Shown piece by piece: positions 30,678 through 40,695 of a stretch of DNA of 64,000 nucleotides. A program made the position numbers and the translations under genes. Under the pieces are notes generated by a model. The model did no database searches, was not told where the DNA came from, and saw only the letters and a list, made by a program, of their open reading frames with translations. Every line of letters begins with the position of its first letter. Position 1 is the first letter of the stretch. The DNA is taken from contig NZ_LMJJ01000004.1 of NCBI RefSeq assembly GCF_001429285.1, positions 111,701-175,700 of the forward strand, read 5' to 3'. This DNA comes from Ensifer sp. Root278. Lineage in GTDB: Bacteria > Pseudomonadota > Alphaproteobacteria > Rhizobiales > Rhizobiaceae.

Positions 30678-32195
30678 ATGAAGGTCGGCATCGACATGGG
30701 AGCGACGTCCGAAGGGACATCGGCCTCGCTCGATATCGAGGAGCTTCTGGCCACCCGTCTGCTGGTGCAGGGTAATTCCGGTTCGGGCAAGTCGCACCTG
30801 TTGCGTCGGCTGCTGGAGCAGTCGGCACCCTGGGTGCAGCAGTGCATCATCGATCCCGAGGGCGATTTCGTCACGCTCGCCGACAAGTTCGGCCATGTGG
30901 TCGTCGAGGGCGAGCGGACCGATGCGGAGCTGATTGGCATCGCCAACCGCATTCGCCAGCACCGCGTCTCCTGCGTGCTCTCGCTCGAAGGCCTCGATAT
31001 CGAGCAGCAGATGCGCAACGCCGGCGTGTTCCTCAACGCCATGTTCGATGCCGACCGCGAGTTCTGGTATCCGGTGCTCGTCGTGGTCGACGAAGCACAG
31101 ATGTTTGCGCCGTCCGTTGCCGGCGACGTCACCGAAGAGGTGCGCAAGATTTCGCTCGGCGCCATGACCAACCTGATGTGCCGCGGCCGCAAGCGCGGAC
31201 TTGCCGGCGTGATTGCCACGCAGCGTCTGGCGAAACTTGCCAAGAACGTGGCGGCCGAAGCCTCCAACTTCCTGATGGGTCGTACCTTCCTCGACATCGA
31301 CATGCTGCGTGCGGCCGATCTGCTCGGCATGGACCGGCGCACGGCGGAAATGTTCCGTGACCTGAAGCGCGGCTCCTTCGTCGCACTCGGCCCGGCGCTG
31401 TCGCGCAGACCGCTGAAGGTGACGATCGGCACGGTCGAGACATCGGCCCGTTCGACGAGCCCGAAGCTCATGCCGCTGCCGGAGGCGCCGCAGGACGTCG
31501 AGGATTTGATCTTCACGCCGGACCCGGACGAGTTGACCCGGCCGATCATGCGCCGCGCGGTCGCGCCGCCGCGCCCGACAACGGACATCCTCGCCGAACT
31601 ATCACGCCCGCGGCCGGAAGCAGCAGCGCCAATCGAGGCGAGGCCGGTTCAGCCGGAGATGACCGCTGACGAGAAAGAAAGCCTGCTCGACAGCGTCTTC
31701 GCGGAAATCCTCACCAATCCGGAGGCGGCCTTCCGTCCCGATGCAGAACTGTTCCAGGACTTCCTGGTGCGTTGCCGCATTCGCCGCCTGCCGTCAGGTG
31801 CAGCACTTTCCCTCAGTGCCTTCCGCCGCAAGATGGCGGTTGCCCGTTCCGGTGTCGACGCCGAGACGGCGGCGACCGAGACCTGGGCGCAGGCCTTGCA
31901 GCTTGCCGATCGTGTGACCGAGGATCTTCAGGCCGTGTTCCTGATGATGGCGCAAGCAGCCGTCCGCCGCCTGCCGTGTCCTTCGGACGCGATGATTGCG
32001 CGCGCCTATGGCACGCATTCGGCCCGTCGTGCGCGCCGCCTGCTCGGATATTTCGAGGAACACGGGCTGATCGTCATCCATGCGGACTTCTCCGGTAAGC
32101 GCATCGTCGCCTTTCCGGACCTTGGCAGCGAAACCGCGCCGGGGGATGCGAACGGACCGGATATGGGCAACACGACGGCCACGGCGGCCGAGTAA
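30678..32195 (+). CDS. HerA-like ATPase (DUF87)
   Basis: A 505-residue ATPase of the HerA/FtsK superfamily. Walker A is GNSGSGKSHLL (about residues 34-43), Walker B is VLVVVDEAQMF, and the arginine-finger region is GRTFLDIDML. HerA-type proteins pump or open DNA with a NurA nuclease; no nurA gene is nearby. The last 170 residues look like winged-helix segments (SDAMIARAYGTHSARRARRLLGYFEEHGL). The ATG at 30678 has an AAGAGGTGGA site. The protein is common in Rhizobiales chromosomes and is not an island gene here. Confidence 0.85.
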   Translation: MKVGIDMGATSEGTSASLDIEELLATRLLVQGNSGSGKSHLLRRLLEQSAPWVQQCIIDPEGDFVTLADKFGHVVVEGERTDAELIGIANRIRQHRVSCVLSLEGLDIEQQMRNAGVFLNAMFDADREFWYPVLVVVDEAQMFAPSVAGDVTEEVRKISLGAMTNLMCRGRKRGLAGVIATQRLAKLAKNVAAEASNFLMGRTFLDIDMLRAADLLGMDRRTAEMFRDLKRGSFVALGPALSRRPLKVTIGTVETSARSTSPKLMPLPEAPQDVEDLIFTPDPDELTRPIMRRAVAPPRPTTDILAELSRPRPEAAAPIEARPVQPEMTADEKESLLDSVFAEILTNPEAAFRPDAELFQDFLVRCRIRRLPSGAALSLSAFRRKMAVARSGVDAETAATETWAQALQLADRVTEDLQAVFLMMAQAAVRRLPCPSDAMIARAYGTHSARRARRLLGYFEEHGLIVIHADFSGKRIVAFPDLGSETAPGDANGPDMGNTTATAAE

Positions 32196-32257
32196 GCCGC
32201 CTCCATTCCCGATTCCCGCGCCTTTGGGCTACTGTCACAGCCAAAAGCGCACGAATG

Positions 32258-32593
32258 CTAGAGCCAGGTCTGAACCACCCGATCCGACGCGTGGATGCAA
32301 GTCATCTGCAGCCGGCTGGTGCCAGTGTTGACGAAACGGTGCGGCGTCTCGGGATCGACGACGATGATGTCGCCGGCCTTGCCCATGATCTTTTGCTCAC
32401 CGACAGTGAACTCCGCTTCGCCGGAATGCACGATCCAGGTCTCCGGATAGGGATGGATGTGAAGGGCGGGCCCCTGGCCGGGCTCGGCATCCATCAGGAA
32501 CAGCGAGATGGGTGCGCCGTATTGCCCGCCTTCAAACAGGATGGTTCGGTTGGGGCTCTGCTTCTGCTCTGCACGCGGAATGACATGAAACAT
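32258..32593 (-). CDS. Cupin-domain protein
   Basis: A 111-residue single-cupin protein with the metal-binding blocks HIHPYPETWIVHSGEAEF (G-x5-H-x-H-x3,4-E type) and PETPHRFVN (second histidine). Likely a small metal-dependent sensor or enzyme; substrate unknown. ATG at 32593 has GGAGG five bases upstream, so it was preferred over the ATG at 32605. It is divergent from the MarR regulator, and two matching palindromes lie between the two genes. Confidence 0.88.
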   Translation of the reverse strand: MFHVIPRAEQKQSPNRTILFEGGQYGAPISLFLMDAEPGQGPALHIHPYPETWIVHSGEAEFTVGEQKIMGKAGDIIVVDPETPHRFVNTGTSRLQMTCIHASDRVVQTWL

Positions 32594-32639
32594 GCTGGCC
32601 TCCATCTCCGGTCGGGTTGGCTTCCCGTTGCGGATGAAT

Positions 32640-32686
32640 TATCTTCACGAGAAGATATTATCCGAAACTATCTTCTCGTCAAGATA
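32640..32686 (+). promoter_or_regulatory. Two MarR-type operators in a divergent promoter
   Basis: Site 1 (32640-32657) reads TATCTTCACGAGAAGATA with perfect 7-bp arms TATCTTC / GAAGATA. Site 2 (32669-32686) reads TATCTTCTCGTCAAGATA with 6 of 7 arm bases kept. Their centres are 29 bp apart, about three helix turns, so dimers could bind the same DNA face. They lie between the divergent cupin and marR genes and should be bound by the MarR protein. Confidence 0.8.
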
Positions 32687-32708
32687 TATTGATGAAATGA
32701 GGTGAGCA

Positions 32709-33236
32709 ATGCAGAATGAGAACGAGGCGAGGGATCACGTCGACCGGCTGCAGGCGCAGTGGGCGGCAGAACTGCCCGACCTCAATACCGAGCCGATGAC
32801 CATCCTTGGGCGCGCCTACCGCCTTTCCAACCTTGTGCGCCCGTCGATCGAGGAGACGTTCGCCTCCTTCGGCCTCGACCGCGGCGAGTTCGATGTGATC
32901 TCGACGCTTAGGCGTTCAGGTTCGCCTTATCGCCTGACGCCGACCGACCTTTATACATTGCTGATGATCTCGTCGGGCGGGCTCACGCACCGGCTCGATC
33001 GACTGCAAAAGGCTGGGCTAATCGTGCGCGAGCGCTCGGCCTCCGATGGCCGAAGCAGCGTCGTCGGACTGACCGAGAAAGGAATAGCGCTTGCGGAAAC
33101 GGCGATTCGCGCGGATATGACCAGCGAGGCGCAGTACCTCGAAGGGCTGAGCAAGGAGGATCGCGCCGCATTGGCGGCGCTCCTCAGGAAACTGCTCGTC
33201 TCGCTGGAACGGGCCGAAGCCGTTGATCCGGCTTGA
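32709..33236 (+). CDS. MarR-family regulator
   Basis: A 175-residue winged-helix repressor with the MarR core: SLFD-like NLVRPSIEETFASFGLDRGEFDVI, the recognition helix LMISSGGLTHRLDRLQKAGLI and wing RSASDGRSSVVGLTEKG. Such proteins usually bind phenolic or oxidative ligands and release their operators. It is divergent from the cupin gene with paired operators between them, so autoregulation and control of the cupin is expected. The ATG has a GAGGTGAGC site. Confidence 0.93.
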   Translation: MQNENEARDHVDRLQAQWAAELPDLNTEPMTILGRAYRLSNLVRPSIEETFASFGLDRGEFDVISTLRRSGSPYRLTPTDLYTLLMISSGGLTHRLDRLQKAGLIVRERSASDGRSSVVGLTEKGIALAETAIRADMTSEAQYLEGLSKEDRAALAALLRKLLVSLERAEAVDPA

Positions 33237-33262
33237 ACGGATGCCGGTTTGTCACAATTTCG

Positions 33263-33291
33263 TTGACAATAGGGGCCGGACGCACTAAAGC
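33263..33291 (+). promoter_or_regulatory. Probable rpsD promoter
   Basis: TTGACA at 33263, a 17-base spacer, then TAAAGC at 33286, facing rpsD 173 bases downstream. The -35 is perfect and the spacing optimal; the -10 has three of six consensus bases. Confidence 0.5.
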
Positions 33292-33463
33292 CGCCCCAAC
33301 GCCGGGCAGAAATGTCCGGTGTTTCATTTGACATGTCCCGTGGCTTCTCCGTCAGCGTGATCGTGAGAAACCTGTCAGAATCCCGAAAATGGGTTCAGAG
33401 GAGGGCGTGTTTCCTTGATCCGGTTTGGAAACAGACCGGTGTAACTGTTTGAAAGGAAATGCG

Positions 33464-34081
33464 ATGAGCAAGCGCGAATCGTCCAAGTACAAAATTGACC
33501 GCCGTATGGGCGAAAACATCTGGGGCCGTCCGAAGTCCCCGGTAAACCGCCGCGAATACGGCCCGGGCCAGCACGGCCAGCGCCGCAAGTCCAAGCTCTC
33601 GGACTTCGGTGTACAGCTGCGCGCCAAGCAGAAGCTCAAGGGCTACTACGGCGACATCCGCGAGAAGCAGTTCCGCGCGATCTTCGCTGAAGCTTCCCGC
33701 CGCAAGGGCGACACCCCGGAAAACCTGATCGGCCTGCTCGAGTCGCGTCTCGACGCGATCGTCTACCGCGCCAAGTTCGTTCCGACGGTCTTCGCAGCCC
33801 GTCAGTTCGTCAACCACGGCCACGTCAAGGTCAACGGCGTCCGCGTCAACATCGGTTCCTACCGTTGCAAGCCGGGCGACGTTATCGAAGTCAAGGAAAA
33901 GTCCAAGCAGCTCGTAACCGTTCTGGAATCGGTTTCGCTCGCTGAGCGTGACGTTCCGGACTACATCGAAGCCGACCACAACAAGATGGTTGCGACCTTC
34001 GTCCGCGTTCCGGGCCTCTCTGACGTTCCGTACCCGGTCGTCATGGAACCGCACCTGGTCGTCGAATTCTATTCGCGTTAA
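33464..34081 (+). CDS. rpsD: 30S ribosomal protein S4
   Basis: A 205-residue primary rRNA-binding protein of the small subunit, usual length. Seen: [16 protein letters not shown] start region, the S4 domain [18 protein letters not shown] and a [11 protein letters not shown] stretch. The ATG at 33464 has GAAAGGAA upstream. In rhizobia rpsD stands alone instead of in the alpha operon, as here. Confidence 0.97.
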   Translation: MSKRESSKYKIDRRMGENIWGRPKSPVNRREYGPGQHGQRRKSKLSDFGVQLRAKQKLKGYYGDIREKQFRAIFAEASRRKGDTPENLIGLLESRLDAIVYRAKFVPTVFAARQFVNHGHVKVNGVRVNIGSYRCKPGDVIEVKEKSKQLVTVLESVSLAERDVPDYIEADHNKMVATFVRVPGLSDVPYPVVMEPHLVVEFYSR

Positions 34082-34108
34082 TCCGGGGCTCACGCCTTGT
34101 GACGTATC

Positions 34109-34140
34109 GAAAACCGCCCGGAAACGGGCGGTTTTTTTTT
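34109..34140 (+). terminator. rpsD terminator
   Basis: Stem AAACCGCCCG / CGGGCGGTTT with loop GAAA and nine T residues, 28 bases after the stop. Confidence 0.96.
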
Positions 34141-34216
34141 CGGTAGCGATTACCTTGCGCTGCCGTCCATGGCGCGATTTCATCCCTTCGACAGGCGATG
34201 AGTGAGAGGGAAGCCG

Positions 34217-35164
34217 ATGCCCGAGCAGAACGCTGCGCAGGACCTGCAGGCGATTATCGACGATATCCACCGGGAGCTGAGCCCAAGGTTCGGCCAGGGC
34301 AAGGTCGCCGACTACATTCCGCAACTCGCGCGCGTCGATCCCAAACATTTCGGCATGGCGATCGTGACCACCGACGGCAAGATCTACCGGGTCGGCGATG
34401 CCGAAGTGCCGTTTTCGATCCAGAGCGTCTCCAAGGTATTCACACTGACGCTGGCACTCGGCAAACACGGCGAAAACATCTGGCACCGTGTCGGCCGCGA
34501 GCCATCCGGCTCGGCCTTCAACTCCATCGTCCAGTTGGAGCAGGAAGGCGGAAAGCCGCGCAATCCCTTTATCAATGCCGGCGCCATCACCATCAGCGAC
34601 CTGATCCTCGCCGGCCATACGCCGCGGGAACTGATCGGCGAAATCGTGCAGTTCATCCGTTACCTTGCCGACGACGACGAGATCGTCATCGACCACGAAG
34701 TTGCGCGTTCGGAGACGGCCACCGGCTACAGGAACTTCGCCCTTGCCAATTTCATGCGCTCCTTCGGCAAGCTCGACCATCCGGTGGAGCATGTACTCGG
34801 CGTCTATTTCCACCATTGCGCCTTGGCGATGACCTGCAGCCAGCTGGCCAAGGCCGGGCTGTTTCTGGCCGCTGGCGGCAGCAATCCGCTGACGGGCCAT
34901 AACGTCGTCTCGCGCCAGCGGGCGCGACGCATCAACGCGCTGATGCTGACCTGCGGCCACTATGACGGCTCGGGCGATTTCGCCTACCGCGTTGGCCTGC
35001 CGGGCAAGAGCGGCGTGGGTGGCGGAATTCTGGCGGTGGCGCCGGGCAGGGCGTCGGTTGCCGTCTGGTCTCCTGGTCTCAACGAAAACGGCAACTCGCT
35101 GCTCGGCTCGCTGGCGCTTGAGATGCTGGCAGCGCGCACCGGCTGGTCGGTCTTCGGGTCCTAG
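34217..35164 (+). CDS. glsA: Glutaminase
   Basis: A 315-residue enzyme that hydrolyses glutamine to glutamate and ammonia, beta-lactamase-like fold. The catalytic Ser70-x-x-Lys73 is in [10 protein letters not shown], with PFINAGAI and [11 protein letters not shown] as further family blocks. The ATG at 34217 has a GAGAGGGA site; a GTG at 34202 is less likely. It stands alone between rpsD and ttcA. Confidence 0.95.
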   Translation: MPEQNAAQDLQAIIDDIHRELSPRFGQGKVADYIPQLARVDPKHFGMAIVTTDGKIYRVGDAEVPFSIQSVSKVFTLTLALGKHGENIWHRVGREPSGSAFNSIVQLEQEGGKPRNPFINAGAITISDLILAGHTPRELIGEIVQFIRYLADDDEIVIDHEVARSETATGYRNFALANFMRSFGKLDHPVEHVLGVYFHHCALAMTCSQLAKAGLFLAAGGSNPLTGHNVVSRQRARRINALMLTCGHYDGSGDFAYRVGLPGKSGVGGGILAVAPGRASVAVWSPGLNENGNSLLGSLALEMLAARTGWSVFGS

Positions 35165-35295
35165 GACCTTCTGCGGCATCGCAACCAGCACAATCCGGCC
35201 GATTTCCCTTGATCTTGACGGCCGGAGCGGGCAAGTGCAGGCCAAGATTTGCCGGGCGCGGGTTGCGCCCGTGCCTACCGCACAGGATCCCCGCC

Positions 35296-36180
35296 ATGGA
35301 CCTTTCGCTTAACGTGTCGCAAGACCAGGCCGAAATCACTTTCGATGAGGGCGAGATCGACGCCGGCACGCATCCGCTGTTCAGCCGCATGCCGTCCTCC
35401 GTCTCGTTCAACAAGCTGCGCAAGCGCCTTCTGCGCCAGACCCGCCAGGCGCTCGACGACTTCGGTATGCTGAAGGGCGCGAAGCGCTGGCTGATCGGCC
35501 TTTCCGGCGGCAAGGACAGCTACAGCCTGCTTGCGCTCTTGATGGACCTGCAATGGCGCGGGCTCTTGCCGGTGGAGCTCATCGCCTGCAATCTCGACCA
35601 GGGCCAGCCGAACTTCCCGAAGCACATCCTGCCGGAATACCTTGCATCGATCGGCGTCAAGCATCGCATCGAGTATCGCGACACCTATTCGATCGTGAAG
35701 GAAAAGGTGCCGACGGGGGCGACCTACTGTTCGCTCTGTTCGCGGCTGCGCCGCGGCAACCTCTATCGCATCGCGCGCGAAGAGAGGTGTGACGCGCTGG
35801 TGCTCGGCCACCACCGAGAAGACATCCTCGAAACCTTCTTCATGAACTTCTTCCATGGCGGAAGGCTCGCCTCGATGCCGGCGAAGCTGCTGAACGATGA
35901 AGGCGATCTGATGTTGCTTCGCCCGCTCGCCTATGCGGCCGAGGACGATCTCGCCAAGTTTGCCTCCGCGATGGAGTTTCCGATCATCCCCTGCGACCTC
36001 TGCGGCTCGCAGGATGGTCTCGAGCGCAATGCGATGAAGGCGATGCTGGCCGATATCGAGCGGCGCATGCCCGGCCGCAAGGACACGATGCTGCGCGCGC
36101 TCGGTCACGTGAACCCGTCGCATCTGCTCGATCCCAAGCTGTTCGATTTCCTGTCCCTCACACCGGAGCCCAAAGAATGA
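35296..36180 (+). CDS. ttcA: tRNA 2-thiocytidine biosynthesis protein TtcA
   Basis: A 294-residue ATPase that adds sulfur to cytidine 32 in tRNA. The PP-loop is SGGKDSY; cysteines in [11 protein letters not shown] and PCDLCGSQ hold the Fe-S cluster. The protein and TrmJ, encoded 7 kb upstream, both act on tRNA position 32. ATG chosen at the family N-terminus. The stop overlaps the next gene by ATGA, so the two are co-translated. Confidence 0.94.
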   Translation: MDLSLNVSQDQAEITFDEGEIDAGTHPLFSRMPSSVSFNKLRKRLLRQTRQALDDFGMLKGAKRWLIGLSGGKDSYSLLALLMDLQWRGLLPVELIACNLDQGQPNFPKHILPEYLASIGVKHRIEYRDTYSIVKEKVPTGATYCSLCSRLRRGNLYRIAREERCDALVLGHHREDILETFFMNFFHGGRLASMPAKLLNDEGDLMLLRPLAYAAEDDLAKFASAMEFPIIPCDLCGSQDGLERNAMKAMLADIERRMPGRKDTMLRALGHVNPSHLLDPKLFDFLSLTPEPKE

Positions 36181-37001
36181 GCCATTCCGTTGACATCGCC
36201 GGCCTTGCCAACCTCCTGCAGGAAGCGGCGGTCAAAGAGATCCTGCCGCGGTTCCGCAATCTTGATGCAGGCGATGTCCGGATGAAGTCCGAAGCGATCG
36301 ATCTCGTGACCGAAGGCGACGAGGCGGCCGAACGGCTGATCAAGTCACGTATCGAAGAGGTGGCACCGGGCGCTCTGTTCGTCGGCGAAGAATCGGTAGC
36401 AGCCGATCCGACCCTTCTCGACAAGCTCAACGAGACCGATCTCGCCGTCGTCGTCGACCCGATCGACGGCACCTTCAACTTCGCCGCTGGCCTGCCGCTC
36501 TTCGGCGTGATGGCGAGCGTGGTCTCCAAGGGTGAGACGGTCGCTGGCATCATCTACGATCCGCTCGGCAACGACTGGGTGATCGCGGAGAAGGGCTCGG
36601 GCGCCTGGATGTGCCGCCCTGACGGCTCGCAGGAGCGTATGTCGGTGACGGCGGGCGTGCCGCTGGAAACCATGGTCGGCGGTGCCTCGACTGGCTTTTA
36701 CCAGCAGGAAGCACGGCGCGAAGTCATGGCCAATATGGCCAAGGTGCGTATGGCCACCAGCTACCGCTGTGCGGCGCACGAGTATCGCATCTTCGCGGCT
36801 GGGCATCTGCACTTCCTGATGTACCAGAAGTTGATGCCCTGGGATCACTTGGCGGGAACGCTGATTTCGCAGGAAGCCGGTGCCTATGCGGCCCGCTTCG
36901 ACGGTTCGCCCTATCTGCCTGCCCATCTCAACGGCGGCCTGCTGCTCGCGACCGACAAGGAGAGCTGGGAGACGCTTCGCCGCGAGGTCTTCACGGTCTA
37001 A
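36177..37001 (+). CDS. Inositol-monophosphatase-family phosphatase
   Basis: A 274-residue magnesium-dependent sugar or nucleotide phosphatase. [10 protein letters not shown] (Asp94 and Asp97) and [16 protein letters not shown] (WDxAG block, here WDHLAG) form the metal site; EGDEAAE near residue 47 gives the Glu ligand. The family includes inositol phosphatases, CysQ and fructose bisphosphatases, so the substrate is not fixed. Overlaps ttcA by four bases. Confidence 0.9.
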   Translation: MSHSVDIAGLANLLQEAAVKEILPRFRNLDAGDVRMKSEAIDLVTEGDEAAERLIKSRIEEVAPGALFVGEESVAADPTLLDKLNETDLAVVVDPIDGTFNFAAGLPLFGVMASVVSKGETVAGIIYDPLGNDWVIAEKGSGAWMCRPDGSQERMSVTAGVPLETMVGGASTGFYQQEARREVMANMAKVRMATSYRCAAHEYRIFAAGHLHFLMYQKLMPWDHLAGTLISQEAGAYAARFDGSPYLPAHLNGGLLLATDKESWETLRREVFTV

Positions 37002-37025
37002 GCCGTTTGAAGCCGACTGCAAATG

Positions 37026-37064
37026 AAAAGCCCGCCCGGATCGCTCCGGGCGGGTTTTGTTTTT
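37026..37064. terminator. Bidirectional terminator
   Basis: Stem AAAAGCCCGCCCGGA / TCCGGGCGGGTTTT with loop TCGC and flanking A and T tracts, between convergent transcripts. Confidence 0.93.
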
Positions 37065-37080
37065 GCCATGCGGCTGCCAA

Positions 37081-38373
37081 TCACATATGGCCGCCACCGT
37101 GATCCATGGTGACGTCCTTGTCGCCAGGATGGGTGAAGAGCTTCCCCTTCTCGGCCCAGAGCGTCGCCAGAACCGTCAGAATGCCGAAGAGGGCAAAGCC
37201 GCCAAAGAGCGGCTGCAGCGTACCGTTGAAGAGCTGGCCGACGGTGCCGCCGATCAAGGCGCCACCGGTGGTCGAGACAAAGCCGGTGATCGCCGTCGCC
37301 GTGCCGGCAAGGTGCCCCATCGGCTCAAGGCTGATCGCGGTGAAGTTCGTCGCGATCACCGCAAAGAACATCAGGAGCACCGAGAACATCAGGTAGCTGA
37401 CGACGAAGGCCGGCGTGCCGGAGAGCGACATCACGAAGCCGACGACCGAAAGCAGCGTGAACAGGATCATCGAGACGTGCGAGATCCGGCGCATGCCGAA
37501 GCTGCGGACGAAGAAGCCGTTGGCGAAGTTCGCGACCGCGATGCCGCCGGCCGTGCCGGCAAAGGCGATCGGCAGCCAGTCACCGAGGCCATAGACCTCG
37601 CCGAAGATCTGCTGAACCGTGACGATGTAGGCGCAGATGACCGCGGTGAAGAGCGTCATGCCGATCATGTAGCCGCAGGTGATGCGGTTGGTGAGAACGG
37701 TCTTGAAGCCCGAGGCAACCGCCCCGACGGAGAGCGGCATGCGCTCCTCGCGCGGCAGGGACTCCTTCATGCGGGAAAAGGCCCAGACGAACAGGATCGC
37801 GCCGATGACGCCGATCAGGATGAAGATCCAGTGCCAGTTGGCATAAAGGATCACGAGCTGGCCGATCGAGGGTGCAACGATCGGAACGATCATGAAGACG
37901 ATCATGACATAGGACATGACGCGCGCCATCTCGCGGCCGCCGAAGCAATCGCGCACGATCGCCATGGTGGTGATGCGGATCGCGGCCGCGCCGATGCCCT
38001 GAATGAAACGCAGGATGAGCAGCGTCTCGAAGCTCTGGGTGAGAGCGGCGGCGAACATCGACACGGTAAAGAAGGCGAGGCCGCCGAGCAGCACGCGGCG
38101 TCGGCCGAAGGCATCGGAGAGGCTGCCGAAGAAGATCTGCGAAATGCCGAAGCCGAGGAAGAAGACGCCGATCACCAACTGGCTATCATTGGTGTTGGCG
38201 ACGTTCAGAGACTGGCCGATCGCCGGCAACGCCGGCAACATGCTGTCGATGGCGATGGCGACACTCGCCGTCATGACGGCGATGGTGATGATGAACTCGA
38301 CGATGCCCATGTTGAGGCGCTGAGCCCCGGAAACCCCGTCGATATGTTCGGATTGATTGGTGATGGTGGTCAT
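37081..38373 (-). CDS. MFS efflux transporter, Bcr/CflA type
   Basis: A 430-residue inner-membrane proton-driven exporter with 12 transmembrane helices. The Bcr/CflA drug-resistance subfamily is indicated by ASVAIAIDSMLPALPAIG in helix 1 and GSLSDAFGRRRVLL (loop 2-3 motif A). The last residues (HPGDKDVTMDHGGGHM) form a short His-rich tail that may bind metal. The second gene of a tandem pair, 49 bases after a related transporter. ATG at 38373 chosen at the usual N-terminus. Confidence 0.92.
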   Translation of the reverse strand: MTTITNQSEHIDGVSGAQRLNMGIVEFIITIAVMTASVAIAIDSMLPALPAIGQSLNVANTNDSQLVIGVFFLGFGISQIFFGSLSDAFGRRRVLLGGLAFFTVSMFAAALTQSFETLLILRFIQGIGAAAIRITTMAIVRDCFGGREMARVMSYVMIVFMIVPIVAPSIGQLVILYANWHWIFILIGVIGAILFVWAFSRMKESLPREERMPLSVGAVASGFKTVLTNRITCGYMIGMTLFTAVICAYIVTVQQIFGEVYGLGDWLPIAFAGTAGGIAVANFANGFFVRSFGMRRISHVSMILFTLLSVVGFVMSLSGTPAFVVSYLMFSVLLMFFAVIATNFTAISLEPMGHLAGTATAITGFVSTTGGALIGGTVGQLFNGTLQPLFGGFALFGILTVLATLWAEKGKLFTHPGDKDVTMDHGGGHM

Positions 38374-38422
38374 TGGGTGAGCCCGTAAATTCTTCAAAAA
38401 TGAGGACTGGCCGGTTCTGGGA

Positions 38423-39661
38423 TCAACCGGCCGGCTGATGGTGCGGTTTGAAGAGCTTGCCGCGTTCGGCAATCAGAACGAAAACGAGACCGATTGCGGC
38501 GACAGTGAAGTAGCCAGTGGCGAGCGGCGTGGCTGTGCCGTCGAAGGACTGGCCGATGAAGGCTCCGATCACGCTGCCGCCGATCGTCTGCATGAAGCCG
38601 AGTACGGACGACGCTGTACCGGCAACGTGGCCGAGCGGCTCCATGGCCATGGCGTTGAAGTTCGGCGCGATCAGCCCGAACTGGAACATCGTGGCGCAGT
38701 AGAGGACCACGAAGACCGGGAAGGGCAGCGGCGCATAGAGCGAGGCCGACATCCAGACGAAGCTCGCCAGCGTGAAGCCGATGAGTGCCGCATGGGATAG
38801 CGGCCGCATGCCGAAGCGGCGGACGAGGCGGGAATTGGTGAAGGAAGCGACCGCCATCATACTGGCAAAGGCGGCGAAGACAAGCGGAAACCACACGCCG
38901 AGGTCGTAGACGCCGACGAGCACCTGCTGCGCCGAGTTGATGAAGCCGAACAGTGCACCAAGGATCACCGAGGTCGCGAGCGTGTAAAGCAGCGACACCC
39001 GGTTCGTGAGCACGATGCGGAAACCGCTGAGGATGACCGCCGGCGTGAAGGCGCGGCGATGGGCCGGATCGAGCGTCTCTCCGAGTTTCGACACGACGAT
39101 TGCAATGTTCATCACGGCATAGAGTGCGACGACGACAAAGATCATGTGCCAATCGGCAAGGCTGATGATGAGCTGGCCGATCGAAGGCGCCACAACTGGC
39201 ACGATCATGAACACCATCATGACCAGAGACATGACCTCAGCCATCTGTCGGCCGCCATAGACGTCGCGGACGATCGAGATGGTGATGACGCGCGTCGCCG
39301 CAGCACCGGCGCCCTGCACGAAGCGCAGCGCCAGCATGAGGCCGAAGCTCGGTACGATCGCGATCGCCAGCGCGCAGAGCGCATAGAGGGCAAGGCCGGC
39401 AATCAGCGGTGGCTTACGCCCGAAGCGATCCGAAAGCGGGCCGAAGAACAGCTGTGCCACCCCCATGCCGAGCAGATAGGCGGTGATGATGTACTGCCGC
39501 TCATTTTCAGAGGCGACGCCGAGGCTGGCTCCGATCTGCTGCAGACCTGGCAACATGATGTCAATCGAGATGGCGTTGGTTGCCATCAGCATGGCCATCA
39601 GCGCGATGAACTGGAATTTCGTGACCCCGGGCCGGGCGTCTTCGTTGGTCGTGCTGGTCAT
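38423..39661 (-). CDS. MFS efflux transporter, Bcr/CflA type
   Basis: A 412-residue 12-helix exporter, closely related to its downstream neighbour: ATNAISIDIMLPGLQQIG in helix 1, GPLSDRFGRKPPL (motif A), and the shared VMMVFMIVPVVAPSIGQL helix. A tandem duplication is likely. It is first in the two-gene operon. The ATG at 39661 was taken; an ATG two codons upstream is equally possible. Confidence 0.92.
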   Translation of the reverse strand: MTSTTNEDARPGVTKFQFIALMAMLMATNAISIDIMLPGLQQIGASLGVASENERQYIITAYLLGMGVAQLFFGPLSDRFGRKPPLIAGLALYALCALAIAIVPSFGLMLALRFVQGAGAAATRVITISIVRDVYGGRQMAEVMSLVMMVFMIVPVVAPSIGQLIISLADWHMIFVVVALYAVMNIAIVVSKLGETLDPAHRRAFTPAVILSGFRIVLTNRVSLLYTLATSVILGALFGFINSAQQVLVGVYDLGVWFPLVFAAFASMMAVASFTNSRLVRRFGMRPLSHAALIGFTLASFVWMSASLYAPLPFPVFVVLYCATMFQFGLIAPNFNAMAMEPLGHVAGTASSVLGFMQTIGGSVIGAFIGQSFDGTATPLATGYFTVAAIGLVFVLIAERGKLFKPHHQPAG

Positions 39662-40068
39662 TTGCAAAAAGTCCTAGCGGCGCACCGGGCGCAAGCGAAA
39701 CAGGTTGGTCCGGAGCAAATCCGGAAAAGAAGGGTGTCGGCTGACGCCATGCCAGCAGACATATCGAAATTGAGCGGGGGCAGCCGGGGCGATTGGAAAC
39801 CAACCGCATGGACCGGGCCGGCATGAAGCGTAGGAAGCGTCGAGCGGCAGGGACCGGACTTTCCGGGCGCCAAGGGGCGAGGCGAGACCCTCTACAGGCA
39901 GCTTATGCCGAACGATCGCAACCGATTCATGACAGGCCGGACATCCGGCCCTTCGCTCCCCGAAGGAAGCACGCTCTGAACGTATCTTGGCGGCACCTGC
40001 GCGAATCGCACGCGCAAGTCCTTCTGAAGGACAACGAAAATTAGGCGATGCGGAATTACGGCCAGAAT
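39662..40068. other. Non-coding stretch upstream of the MFS pair
   Basis: No gene or clear element is seen in these 407 bases; it should hold the promoter of the MFS operon. A short plus-strand reading at 39793-40044 is Arg-rich and looks random. Confidence 0.5.
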
Positions 40069-40093
40069 CAAAAAAGGCGGTTGCCCGCCTTCT
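40069..40093 (-). terminator. grxD terminator
   Basis: On the minus strand: GAAGGCGG / CCGCCTT stem with loop GCAA, followed by TTTTTTG, 30 bases past the grxD stop. Confidence 0.88.
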
Positions 40094-40122
40094 CCGAAAG
40101 ATCGGGACGAGGCGTCCTTAGA

Positions 40123-40461
40123 TCAGGCGGCGGCGCCCTTGACGGCAACGCCCTGCGCCTCAAGGTGAGACTGCAGTTCTCCGGCCTGGAACATTTCACG
40201 CACGATGTCGCAACCGCCGACGAATTCGCCCTTGACGTAGAGCTGCGGGATCGTCGGCCAGTTGGAGTAATCCTTGATGCCCTGGCGCAGGTCAGCATCG
40301 GCGAGCACGTTGACGCCCTTGTAGTCGACACCGATGTAGTCGAGAATCTGGACAACCTGACCGGAGAAGCCGCACTGCGGGAACTGCGGCGTACCCTTCA
40401 TGAAGAGCACCACATCGTTTGTCTTGACTTCGTTGTCGATGAATTCGTGAATTCCGCTCAT
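40123..40461 (-). CDS. grxD: Monothiol glutaredoxin Grx4/GrxD
   Basis: A 112-residue CGFS-type glutaredoxin (Cys30 in PQCGFS) that carries a shared 2Fe-2S cluster. KGT near residue 22, WPTIPQLYV and GGCDIV are the glutathione-binding residues. Typical partners are BolA-family proteins, and bolA is encoded 490 bases upstream on the same strand. ATG with an AGGAAG-type site. Confidence 0.95.
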   Translation of the reverse strand: MSGIHEFIDNEVKTNDVVLFMKGTPQFPQCGFSGQVVQILDYIGVDYKGVNVLADADLRQGIKDYSNWPTIPQLYVKGEFVGGCDIVREMFQAGELQSHLEAQGVAVKGAAA

Positions 40462-40591
40462 CTCGTCTTCCTTCCTGCGCCGGCTTCAAGGGCCGGATAT
40501 CGATTGGGTTCTAGATAGCATGCATATTGGTGATTTTCACCACCCAATCGCAACAAATATTGATGGGCCTCAAGATGTGGTTTTATTACCA

Positions 40592-40695
40592 CTACAGCGC
40601 CGCGCGTCTTCTCAGGCGCGCAAAGGTCGCTGTAGCACTTTGATTTTCTGCATGTTTTCGTCCATAAATCCGCGACGAGTTAAGGAAACATGCAG
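40592..40695. repeat. RIME-like two-part palindromic element, copy 2
   Basis: First half CTACAGCG (40592) / CGCTGTAG (40635); second half CTGCATGTTTTCG / AAACATGCAG (40648-40695). The first half shares AGCGCCGCGCGT and AGCACTTTG-like text with the copy at 6865. It separates grxD from the basic protein gene. Confidence 0.8.

Noticed and set aside
33395..35245. 616-residue frame opposite rpsD and glsA
   Set aside because: Crosses two conserved genes and a terminator; no domain.
39793..40044. 83-residue frame upstream of grxD
   Set aside because: Arg-rich and without conserved features; likely random.
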